From: Microcaldota archaeon
GTDB taxonomy: Archaea > Micrarchaeota > Micrarchaeia > Micrarchaeales > CABMGC01
Direction of reading: 5' to 3'
DNA: 13,159 nt
Assembly: GCA_028866785.1 (NCBI GenBank)
Contig: JAGWHN010000021.1
Span: 256-13,414, forward strand
Part shown: in pieces, positions 1-7,001 of the stretch
How positions within the stretch are numbered: position 1 is the first letter of the stretch
Layout: the number at the start of each line of letters is the position of its first letter
Notes under the pieces: model-generated
Told to the model about the DNA's origin: nothing
Seen by the model: the letters and a program-made list of their open reading frames with translations, nothing else
Database searches by the model: none
Program-made: the position numbers and the translations under genes

Positions 1-216
1 TCTGATCCCTTGCGAAGCTCTGTATGGGAGAGAATTTGAAAATGGAATCTTCTTTGTGATAACCTCGATGTCAAGGTCCTTGAATTCCTCGAAGGTCTCC
101 TTCTTGTTGTACTCAATCGTGTAGATCTTCGCGTCGTAGTGCTGTGCAATCTTTAGTAGGACTCGCTCTGCGCCTCCCTTGAGGTTAAGATATGGCTGTG
201 TTATCACGAGCTTCAA
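1..216 (-). CDS. Glycosyltransferase, GT4/GT-B-like (N-terminal part only)
   Basis: The minus strand is open from a TTG at 216 to the window edge, giving the first 72 residues of a protein that continues outside. The first strand LKLVITQPYL is followed by NLKGGAERVLLKIAQHY and then a second strand (AKIYTIEY). A glycine-rich GGAERV turn after the first beta strand is typical of the N-terminal Rossmann domain of GT-B glycosyltransferases such as family GT4, which move sugars from nucleotide-sugar donors to lipid or glycan acceptors. The TTG lies 5 bases after the AglB stop, so the two genes are probably cotranscribed and translationally coupled; a GTG at 207 is an alternative start. Linkage to AglB suggests a role in assembling the lipid-linked oligosaccharide or another surface glycan. 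The C-terminal sugar-nucleotide-binding domain is not visible, so substrate cannot be judged. Confidence 0.75.
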   Translation of the reverse strand, partial: MKLVITQPYLNLKGGAERVLLKIAQHYDAKIYTIEYNKKETFEEFKDLDIEVITKKIPFSNSLPYRASQGIR

Positions 217-221
217 TCAAA

Positions 222-3200
222 TCAACCAGGCATCGTGTAGTTGTTTGTCACGTAGCTTGCCTTTGGCGTAACTGGCGGAAGTCCGCCCGTGTAGTTGTTT
301 AGCTGGAAGATCATTATCGGATTCGTGGAGTTAAAGTAGTTGATTCCAGTGAAGTTCGCAGGATACGTCAGGCTAAAGCCTGGCATCTTCCCGAAGAAGA
401 ACCCGTTATAGTAGCTTGAATTGTAGAATGCGGTAGGGGCATCTGTGATTGTGTCGTTTGGCCCGTTTGGCAGGTATATCACAAAGAAGTCAGCGAAGTT
501 CTGGTTGTTCACCGAGACTGTTCCGTAGTAGAACGTTGTTGTAGGGATTATGACCGCATTTGTCTTTGTTCCGTTCTGGTCGTAGAGGTATGTCGGCTGA
601 ACCGTGTTGTAGAGCGTCGTTGGGACGCAGAACGTCTGATTGAGGAAGCTGCTGCCTGAAAGCATCAGCACCTTGAGAGCCTGAACAGAGGAGTTTGAGA
701 ACTGGCAGTAGTTGTTTATGTTGTTGCTCGCCGTAGGCACAAGCGCATAGACAGGGCTGTGCGTGAGCTCGCATTGCGATGTCCCGAGTGCAGGGTATGA
801 TTGCCCATGCGAAAGTCCCTGCTGAACCGCATATGCAAGGCTTGTCTGGCCCGCATTCACGCACGCAAGGAAGTTGAGCGCGCCCCACTTCTGCATGAGC
901 TCGCTGTCGAATAGGACATACTTTGACTGAATTGAATCCATGTAGGCTGCAAGGGTTGAGCTGTTCACGCCGTCCCTTCCGGAAAGGACATACTGAGCCG
1001 CTGTCGCATAGTCTTCCGTTGCAACTGCGTTGTCTCCCCTGAGCACAGCGTTTGAGTTGCCAAACCAGTTGATCCAGTCTCCATAGTCCCACCACGCAAG
1101 TATCCTTGGCGCATATGGGCCCACGTTGCTCTTCATCCAGCTTGTGGCGTCAAGCCATGCCTGCGAGATTGTCTGGCAGTAGAGCGTGTAGCCCATCCCG
1201 TTTCCTGCCTGCGCAAGCGCATTGCAGTTAGGGTTTGATGCTGCTCCAAGTATGCTGATGAATACAGATGATTCTAGAACTGCCGCTACGACTGCGATAA
1301 TCACCACTATCCTGACGCCGTTTGACTTCAGGTCAAGCTTTGGTATCGAATTCTTTATCTCGCTGAGCTTATACTTGCTGTTGATGAGCAAAAGAAGCTC
1401 CCCGATTATTGCGCCGATTGCAAGGATGTATCCCACGCCGAAGTGCGGGAGGTACTTCACCTCAATCATTCCCGCAAGAGCAAGAGGTAGGATTGCTGCA
1501 AAGGAGAGAATCGAGAATTTCGAGTCCCTGTAGTAGATTGCGATAAGCATGAGCGCAGTGAACAGAAGCAGCACAAACCAGACAAGCATGTTGACTCCGA
1601 AGATGCTTGCGCCGATTATTCCAAATCCTGAGTTTCCGAAGTTGAAGTTGACTCCTGTTGGTGCATATTCCTGAACGGTTGCGAAGAGCGGAATTGAAGG
1701 CGTTGTGAAGTGCTGGCTGAGCGTTATGTATTTCTGGACAGGCTCGCCAAGCGATGTGAAGTTGATCAGTATGAGCGCAACGATTGACATGACCGCGAGC
1801 CATGCAACGTAGGTCTTTGCGTCAGGGTGCGACTTGAGCGCCTTGTACTTGTAGAGGAGCTTTGGAACAAACTCGAAAACTGCAACGAAGACGAGCGCAA
1901 AGAGCGCGAATCCGAAGATGATTGGAACGTGAAGGATTGTAGGGGTCCTGTTTGTGAGGACGCTTCCATATGGTGCAAAGAGCTCGTAGAAGACGGCGAT
2001 GATTGCAATAACGATGAGGTTCATCTTGTAGAAGTCCATTGTCTTCTCGATCTTCCAGTCAACAAGCTCCGGCTTTAGGTAGACCGCAAGGAAGATTGCC
2101 ACAAGAAGCCCCACAACGAATCCCGCAATCGCAAGGATCGAGATTCCCGCAAATGAGGCGACCGCCACAAGGCCAGCGAATCCACCGATTACTCCGAAGG
2201 TTGCGGTCTTGTTTCCAAGGACGAAGATGATGCCCTGCAAGAGTATGTAAATCGCAAGAACTCCCGCGTCTACAGTGTAGTAGTGGGCGGAGAGGAAGGT
2301 TGAGACGAACGCGATTCCCGCAAGGATCGCAAATCTCTTCTCTTTCATGTTGTTTACCGCAAGCAGGTATGCCGCGTAGAAGAAGAACAGCGTGAAGATG
2401 CCGATTGGCTCAAGCAGCTGCTCCCCTGCGATGAATGTAGTTATGAGCGCAGGCATTGACGCGGCAAGTATTGCGCCGATTATGGCAGGGAACTCCCCAT
2501 ACTCGTGGTAGAGGAACATGAACACGACAAAGACAAGCAGCGCCGCCACTATCGGGGGGTAGAAGCTTGATGTGTTGCTCATGAGCGTGGTGTCGAGCTG
2601 GTTTAGGTTTGTGGTTGAAAGGCCATACCAGTAAGCCTCAAGGTACGGGATAATTGGCTCGATTCGGTGTGGGCTTCCGGCGGCGAGGACCGGCCATGCG
2701 GAATGGTCATAGAGCACCTGGTAGCCATGAACCAGTATGGATGAAGTGGAAAGCAAATCGAAGTAAGGGTCGAACTCAAAGAAGTGTGCGGCTGTTGGAA
2801 GACTCATTATCCTTGAGATAAACGCGACAAGCATGAGGATCACAAGAAGGTACCAGATCAGCTTGCTGTTTTGGCCCTTCTTTTGGTGCTCCTCCGGATT
2901 CTCGTGGACCGCAGTTTCAGCGGAAAGATGAGGCTCTGCAGCGTGCTCGGCCTTTGGAGCGACCTTCATTCCAAGGAATGGCTTGATCAGATCAAGGTTT
3001 AGGAGCCCTTGCCAGAGGCAAAGCCCTATCCCGATTATTGAAAGTATGATTACGTTGAGGTTGTAGAGCCCGACAGAGAATGCAAATGCAGGCATGTAAG
3101 GTATCAAGTAGGACTCAAGCCAGATCATCGCTGGTGGAAAGAGCAGGCCGAAAGTGAAGCCCATAACGCCTATCTCGAGCCTGTTTAGCTTGGTCTTGCC

Positions 3201-3278
3201 AAGAAGCGCGAGCGCTAGGAAGAAGCCTGGCACTATGATTGATAGCAGTGCAATAAACGCCGGAAGAATGAAGCTCAT
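222..3278 (-). CDS. aglB: Oligosaccharyltransferase STT3/AglB with extra N-terminal membrane module
   Basis: This 1018-residue multi-pass membrane protein is the catalytic subunit that transfers a lipid-linked glycan to Asn in N-X-S/T sequons on the outer membrane face. The family hallmark WWDYGDWI is at 729-736 in the C-terminal globular domain. The first acidic catalytic motif is EFDPYFD with Asp170 and Asp174. Glu512 in TSLGEP fits the SVSE/TIxE motif of external loop 5, and D791/M795/K797 resemble the DK/MI-type motif. Unusually, the catalytic Asp is about 120 residues later than in typical STT3, because three hydrophobic segments (about 3-26, 38-60, 66-95) and a charged His/Glu-rich linker (about 105-140) come first. 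The segment matching the usual AGxxDNE of the second loop reads AGEQLLE, keeping only the Glu (290). The tail (770-1018) holds ten sequons. It is followed by a glycosyltransferase on the same strand. Function is confident; the start is supported by a reading frame open from Met1. Confidence 0.93.
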   Translation of the reverse strand: MSFILPAFIALLSIIVPGFFLALALLGKTKLNRLEIGVMGFTFGLLFPPAMIWLESYLIPYMPAFAFSVGLYNLNVIILSIIGIGLCLWQGLLNLDLIKPFLGMKVAPKAEHAAEPHLSAETAVHENPEEHQKKGQNSKLIWYLLVILMLVAFISRIMSLPTAAHFFEFDPYFDLLSTSSILVHGYQVLYDHSAWPVLAAGSPHRIEPIIPYLEAYWYGLSTTNLNQLDTTLMSNTSSFYPPIVAALLVFVVFMFLYHEYGEFPAIIGAILAASMPALITTFIAGEQLLEPIGIFTLFFFYAAYLLAVNNMKEKRFAILAGIAFVSTFLSAHYYTVDAGVLAIYILLQGIIFVLGNKTATFGVIGGFAGLVAVASFAGISILAIAGFVVGLLVAIFLAVYLKPELVDWKIEKTMDFYKMNLIVIAIIAVFYELFAPYGSVLTNRTPTILHVPIIFGFALFALVFVAVFEFVPKLLYKYKALKSHPDAKTYVAWLAVMSIVALILINFTSLGEPVQKYITLSQHFTTPSIPLFATVQEYAPTGVNFNFGNSGFGIIGASIFGVNMLVWFVLLLFTALMLIAIYYRDSKFSILSFAAILPLALAGMIEVKYLPHFGVGYILAIGAIIGELLLLINSKYKLSEIKNSIPKLDLKSNGVRIVVIIAVVAAVLESSVFISILGAASNPNCNALAQAGNGMGYTLYCQTISQAWLDATSWMKSNVGPYAPRILAWWDYGDWINWFGNSNAVLRGDNAVATEDYATAAQYVLSGRDGVNSSTLAAYMDSIQSKYVLFDSELMQKWGALNFLACVNAGQTSLAYAVQQGLSHGQSYPALGTSQCELTHSPVYALVPTASNNINNYCQFSNSSVQALKVLMLSGSSFLNQTFCVPTTLYNTVQPTYLYDQNGTKTNAVIIPTTTFYYGTVSVNNQNFADFFVIYLPNGPNDTITDAPTAFYNSSYYNGFFFGKMPGFSLTYPANFTGINYFNSTNPIMIFQLNNYTGGLPPVTPKASYVTNNYTMPG

Positions 3279-3324
3279 CTAGACACGTATTTTATAATTA
3301 ATCAGCTAATAGTTAACTGCAGAG

Positions 3325-3336
3325 AATATATTTAAA
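3325..3336 (+). promoter_or_regulatory. TATA box for the GGR-family gene; possibly also used for aglB
   Basis: The AT-rich element AATATATTTAAA is centred about 28 bases before the ATG at 3358. That is the archaeal TATA spacing expected if transcription starts at or next to the start codon (leaderless mRNA). The element is nearly symmetrical, so it could also serve the divergent aglB gene with a leader of about 25 bases. A second AT-rich stretch (3290-3299) lies only about 16 bases from the aglB ATG, which is too close for a normal TATA position. Confidence 0.6.
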
Positions 3337-3357
3337 CACTCTTAGAGCGCTGGAAAA

Positions 3358-4461
3358 ATGAGGCAAAATGTGGCGGTAATCGGGGCAGGAACTGCCGGGT
3401 TAATCACCGCAAGGAAGCTCTCCGAATTGGGAATACAGACCACAATCTACGACCAAAAGCCTAGGCCAGGCTTCCCCGTCAGGGCATCGGGAATTCTCTC
3501 AATCAACGGACTTGAGACGCTGGGAGTTGATTATAAAAGAGTCATGACGAACACGCTCCATGGCGCGATACTGCACATAGGCAAGGAGAACATACGCGTG
3601 CGCTCCCAAAAGCCGATGGCGTACGTGCTTGAGAGGCTAAGGCTCAACGAGCTCTGCCAGGATGAGGCGGTGAGCGCAGGTGCGGAGGTGAAGGTTGGCG
3701 CAAAGGCGGACGGAGTGATGCTGGACTCACTCTCAAAGTCGAATATAATAGTAGGAGCTGATGGAGCGGTATCAACAGTCGCAAGGCACTTTAATTTCCC
3801 TGCGATAGAAAAGCACATCCTCACATTCAGGGCAGAATATGACTTCGCCATGGCAGACCCAAGCATGGTTGAGCTCTTTTTTGACAAGGACATAACGCCA
3901 GGGTTCTTTGGATGGATTGCCGCAGAGTCAAAGGACACTGCAGAAATAGGAATAGGGATTGACTCAAGGTTCGGAAACAGCAAGGCTGCATTTGAGAGAT
4001 TCAAGAAGGTCCCAGAGATTGCGGAGATTGTTGCAAACGGAAAGCTAAGGAGCGAGGGGGCAAGCGTGATTCCGGTCGGGATCAGGAAGAGATTCGTTGA
4101 TGATTCAAAGGGCGTGCTTTTGGTCGGAGACGCGGCAGGGCACATCAAGCCAACGACAGGCGGAGGGATAATTTTCGGCGGAAATGGGGCGCTGTACGCC
4201 GCAAAGGGGATTGAGGCACACATAAACAGGGGTGTGAAGCTGAGCAACTACGAAAAGCTCTGGAGAAAGGAGTTTGAGAAGGAGGTTAGGCTGCACGATT
4301 TCTTCTACAATGTCTACGCCTCGCTGAACAAGAAGAACCTTGAGAATGTGGCAAGGGCGATGAGGATACTGAAGCTAGACTCGTTCCTGAGCAAGTACGG
4401 GGACATGGACAGGCCAAGCCTCGTGATAAAGCGATTCTTCCTAAGGGGACTTACGAAATAA
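3358..4461 (+). CDS. Geranylgeranyl reductase family FAD-dependent oxidoreductase
   Basis: This 367-residue flavoprotein of the geranylgeranyl reductase (GGR) / PHBH-fold family probably reduces isoprenoid double bonds, for example in archaeal membrane lipids or quinones. The dinucleotide motif GAGTAG is at 9-14 with the acidic end of the second strand at YDQKP (31-35). The YVLERLRLNELC segment (89-100) matches the family region before the helix contacting FAD, and GADGAVSTVAR is at 133-143. The second FAD motif VLLVGDAAGHIKPTTGGGI (253-271) is highly characteristic of GGRs. PGFFGWIAA (181-189) fits the usual PGYFGWIFP stretch. Where many archaeal GGRs have a Cys-containing R-C-x-x-G motif, this one reads VRASGIL (41-47), so that Cys is replaced. 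The gene stands alone, divergent from aglB and convergent with the next gene (7-base gap). Its exact substrate cannot be assigned. Confidence 0.88.
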   Translation: MRQNVAVIGAGTAGLITARKLSELGIQTTIYDQKPRPGFPVRASGILSINGLETLGVDYKRVMTNTLHGAILHIGKENIRVRSQKPMAYVLERLRLNELCQDEAVSAGAEVKVGAKADGVMLDSLSKSNIIVGADGAVSTVARHFNFPAIEKHILTFRAEYDFAMADPSMVELFFDKDITPGFFGWIAAESKDTAEIGIGIDSRFGNSKAAFERFKKVPEIAEIVANGKLRSEGASVIPVGIRKRFVDDSKGVLLVGDAAGHIKPTTGGGIIFGGNGALYAAKGIEAHINRGVKLSNYEKLWRKEFEKEVRLHDFFYNVYASLNKKNLENVARAMRILKLDSFLSKYGDMDRPSLVIKRFFLRGLTK

Positions 4462-4468
4462 TATGTAT

Positions 4469-5566
4469 TCAAATGCACCATTTTTTGATGAGGGACTCAA
4501 AGACTGCTGTTGATTTTTTAAGGTTTAGAATGCTAACGTGCTCATTTGCCTTGTGGCTGAACTTGGGCTCTCCGGGTCCGAAGACAACGCAATCCATCCC
4601 AAATGCTCTTCCGTAAAGCTCTGCCTCTGTGTAAAAACGGCTACAAAAAGTGCTTCCGCCAGTAAGAGATTTTAATGTTTGGACGATTTGAGATTTGGAA
4701 TCAACACTAAAGGCTTCCTGGGCGACCTTCACCTCAAACTTTGCCTTAGGGTCTACTTTCTTCATTGCAGTCTTTATTTTACTTATGGCATCTTTAGTGG
4801 TGTGGCCAGGTATTATTCTGCGGTCGATATGGACCTCGCAGCTGTTTGGCACGACATTGCCCGCAATTCCTCCATTGATTTTCGTGATTGTCATCACATC
4901 TTTTTCAGGGATCTTGTTTTCAGGCATTTCTATTTGGGAAATGAATTTTGCAGCCTTTGCTATTGCATTAGAGCCAAGCCATGGTGTAGAGGCATGTGAC
5001 ATTTTTCCGCTGAAGGTTATTTTTGCTCCGAGAAGCCCTCGCTGGGCAGTCTGTATTTTCATCCCTGTGGGCTCTGCGACTATTCCGTATTTTATACCAC
5101 CAAACAGTCTACTGCGATTTTTTATCAGCCATTTGGAGCCCTTGAATTTTGATTCCTCGTCGCCCACAAATGAAAGCAATAACTTACGCTTGAATTTATT
5201 TGGTTCGAGATCATGGAGGGATGCGAGAATTGCCGCAAGTGCGCCCTTCATGTCAGCAGCGCCTCTGCCATAGATGCTGTTTCCGGAGACTTTTGCAAGT
5301 GCGCCGTTTGAGTAGGTTGGCGTATCACCGAGCGGAACGGTATCGGTGTGGCCATTCAACATTAAGCCGCCGTTTCCCTTGCCCAACACTGCAACTAAGT
5401 TGAATCTGCCTGACTCAAACTCTATGAGCTCTGATTCAATCTTTAGCTCCCAGAGGTAATCCTGAATAAATTTTGTGACCTGCTTCTCCCTGCCTGGCGG
5501 ATTTTCCGTATTAATATTAATGAGAGACTTGGCAAGCTCGGTTACTAAAACTTCGTTTTTAACCAT
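4469..5566 (-). CDS. M20-family metallopeptidase/deacylase (ArgE/DapE/LysK/ACY1 type)
   Basis: This is a 365-residue, probably cytoplasmic, di-zinc hydrolase of the M20 peptidase family, which removes acyl or succinyl groups or cleaves small peptides. All expected metal and catalytic positions can be seen: H73 and D75 in GHTDTVP, bridging D105 in GRGAADMKG, general base E137 with E138 in GDEES, E165 in AEPTG, and the distal His in SHKANEHV (H338). The SHAS segment (190-193) marks the lid/dimerisation domain, with NGGIAGNVVP (231-240) in the same domain. Length is normal for ArgE/DapE. The ATG at 5566 is well supported by a TATA box 28 bases upstream. No arginine- or lysine-biosynthesis genes are adjacent, so the substrate (acetylornithine, succinyl-diaminopimelate, LysW-lysine, or a peptide) remains open. 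It converges with the GGR gene. Confidence 0.9.
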   Translation of the reverse strand: MVKNEVLVTELAKSLININTENPPGREKQVTKFIQDYLWELKIESELIEFESGRFNLVAVLGKGNGGLMLNGHTDTVPLGDTPTYSNGALAKVSGNSIYGRGAADMKGALAAILASLHDLEPNKFKRKLLLSFVGDEESKFKGSKWLIKNRSRLFGGIKYGIVAEPTGMKIQTAQRGLLGAKITFSGKMSHASTPWLGSNAIAKAAKFISQIEMPENKIPEKDVMTITKINGGIAGNVVPNSCEVHIDRRIIPGHTTKDAISKIKTAMKKVDPKAKFEVKVAQEAFSVDSKSQIVQTLKSLTGGSTFCSRFYTEAELYGRAFGMDCVVFGPGEPKFSHKANEHVSILNLKKSTAVFESLIKKWCI

Positions 5567-5586
5567 ATGGTACTAGATTAGAAGCT

Positions 5587-5600
5587 ATTTTATATAAAAT
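5587..5600 (-). promoter_or_regulatory. TATA box for the M20 peptidase gene
   Basis: The palindromic element ATTTTATATAAAAT is centred about 28 bases upstream of the ATG at 5566, ideal for a leaderless archaeal transcript. It overlaps the last codons and the TAA stop (5590-5592) of the upstream GNAT gene, so the peptidase can be transcribed independently even though the genes are only 23 bases apart. Confidence 0.7.
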
Positions 5601-6450
5601 CTAGCTTTGCGGTAACTATAACTGCATCTCCACCGTTTTGGTCTAGACCGATTTGATTAAATCTGCTTTGTATTTTTGTTGTCTCTAGATCAGGTAGATT
5701 TACAGGATAATTTCCGAGTTTGCCTTTGCTATAAGCTTTTTTACAAACTCCTGTGTTATCATCAATTACAGCGTTACGTAATTCCACGGTCTTGTCTCTG
5801 AGCGCATCTAAGATTTGCCTATTTTGTTCTGAAGAGCTGTAATCTTCATCTATGGGTAAAATAGATACAGGATTAAGCCGCCTTAGCATTTTGATTAGAT
5901 TTGGATTCTGCGTTCTTCCGGCCACAATGCGGCTTTTTTCCAAATTAATTGCCTCGCGCATAATCAACTGACCCAATCCTGCGCCTTGTTTAGCAAAACC
6001 GATAGAGTTTATGAATAATATGTTGCCAAGTTCACATGAAGGGCTCTCGAATATAGCATATCCTATTTTTTGCCCTTCTTTCTCAACAAGTATTCCAAAA
6101 CTTATTTCTCGTATTCTCCTTAAAACTCTTTCAGGAGGCCACTCCTGAAAAGAACCTTCTTTATTGTAAAAGGCACTACCAAAAATCAATGAGATATCTT
6201 CGGATTTTTTAATAAGATTTTCTTCCGAAATTAATTTTGGTTTAAACAGAATCAACTTGTGGCTCTGCCCAGAAACATTTTCCACAATTTTATATTCGAA
6301 CCCGCTATTATCTTTTTTTGCAAATGCCACCACAACACCAAACAATTTGTGGATTTTAGGATTTATATGCAAACCGATATGGTCGTTTTCTAAGGAAAAA
6401 AAGACTATTTTTCGAAAGGTTTTTAGATATGGAAAACGAGACTTTTCCAT
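5590..6450 (-). CDS. GNAT-family N-acetyltransferase-like protein
   Basis: This is a 286-residue protein whose middle part (about 80-195) looks like a GNAT acyltransferase. Strand FGILVEKEGQKIGYAIFES (118-136) is followed by the acetyl-CoA pyrophosphate loop QGAGLG (155-160, the Q/R-x-x-G-x-G motif A) and helix QLIMREAI. Then comes AGRTQNPNLIKMLRRL (177-192), a pattern seen in several bacterial and archaeal GNATs where the helix meets the acyl substrate. About 80 N-terminal and 90 C-terminal residues are not recognised; the C-terminal part is rich in polar residues. The substrate is unknown. The gene is visibly more AT-rich than its neighbours, which may indicate later acquisition. The ATG overlaps that of the divergent LOG-like gene. 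No AT-rich TATA sits about 26 bases upstream of it, so a start further inside (for example the TTG near codon 27) is possible. Confidence 0.72.
   Translation of the reverse strand: MEKSRFPYLKTFRKIVFFSLENDHIGLHINPKIHKLFGVVVAFAKKDNSGFEYKIVENVSGQSHKLILFKPKLISEENLIKKSEDISLIFGSAFYNKEGSFQEWPPERVLRRIREISFGILVEKEGQKIGYAIFESPSCELGNILFINSIGFAKQGAGLGQLIMREAINLEKSRIVAGRTQNPNLIKMLRRLNPVSILPIDEDYSSSEQNRQILDALRDKTVELRNAVIDDNTGVCKKAYSKGKLGNYPVNLPDLETTKIQSRFNQIGLDQNGGDAVIVTAKLDFI
6420..6429 (+). promoter_or_regulatory. Possible TATA box for the LOG-like gene
   Basis: TTTTTAGATA is centred about 24 bases before the ATG at 6449, compatible with a leaderless start. It lies inside the first codons of the divergent GNAT gene. 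The match to a TATA consensus is only moderate. Confidence 0.4.
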
Positions 6451-7000
6451 GCGAAAGTTTCAGATAGGAGTGATGGGCTCCGTTATTGATCTCAATTATT
6501 CTCAGGCTGCAGAAAAGGCTGCAGAGAGACTTGGATACTCAATAGCGAGAAGAGGTGCGATACTGTTTTTCGGGGCCGAAAAGGACTATGACTCGCTCTC
6601 AACCGCAGCTTGCAGGGGTGCAAGGAGGGGGAGGGGAATGACTGTAGGAGTGACTTATGGCAAGCACAAGAATATTTGGCAAAAAGACGCAGATATAATA
6701 ATTCCCTCAGGACTTGAAAGAGGAGGGGGCAGGGAGCTAGTTTTAACGCTTGCCTGCGACGCGGTAATCGCAATCAGCGGGGGATCAGGGACCCTAACCG
6801 AGCTTGCAATAGCATATCAGGCAGACATACCTATGGTTGCACTCAAAGGATTTGGGGGATGGGCTGACGAGCTTGCGGGAAAGTATTTTGATGGCAGAAA
6901 GCGCAGGAAGGTGCTGCTTGCAAAGACCCCTGAAGAGGCGGTCAAAATCGCCATGGCCGAAGCAAAGAAGTACAGGGAAAAATACGAAAACCAGAAGTGA
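6449..7000 (+). CDS. LOG/TIGR00725-like Rossmann-fold protein (lysine-decarboxylase-like/DprA-related)
   Basis: This 183-residue protein has the layout of the TIGR00725/LOG family, small nucleotide-binding proteins related to cytokinin phosphoribohydrolases and DprA/MoCo-carrier folds. After the first strand FQIGVMGS (4-11), the motif SGGSGTLTE near residue 110 matches the PGGxGTxxE phosphate-binding signature with Pro replaced by Ser. It is preceded by DADIIIPSGLERGGGRELV, the usual partner segment. Members hydrolyse nucleoside monophosphates or have no assigned activity, so only the fold is secure. I chose the ATG at 6449 because MRKFQIGVMGS begins directly with the first Rossmann strand and a TATA-like element precedes it. 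The frame stays open to 6257, but that part lies antisense inside the GNAT gene. The stop is one base from the stop of the convergent HAD gene. Confidence 0.82.
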   Translation: MRKFQIGVMGSVIDLNYSQAAEKAAERLGYSIARRGAILFFGAEKDYDSLSTAACRGARRGRGMTVGVTYGKHKNIWQKDADIIIPSGLERGGGRELVLTLACDAVIAISGGSGTLTELAIAYQADIPMVALKGFGGWADELAGKYFDGRKRRKVLLAKTPEEAVKIAMAEAKKYREKYENQK

Positions 7001-7001
7001 A

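Noticed and set aside
490..1095. 201-residue minus-strand open frame in a shifted frame of aglB
   Set aside because: It overlaps the WWDYG-containing coding region of aglB and is Cys/Arg-rich without domain features.
3531..4247. 238-residue open frame antisense to the GGR gene
   Set aside because: It lies entirely within a well-supported gene, has low-complexity Ser/Pro-rich composition and no start signals.
4695..5273. 192-residue open frame on the plus strand inside the M20 peptidase gene
   Set aside because: It is antisense to a gene with all catalytic residues; it mirrors codon bias and shows no domain.
6257..6448. N-terminal extension of the LOG-like gene in the same frame
   Set aside because: It lies antisense in the GNAT gene, and the Rossmann fold begins right after the ATG at 6449.
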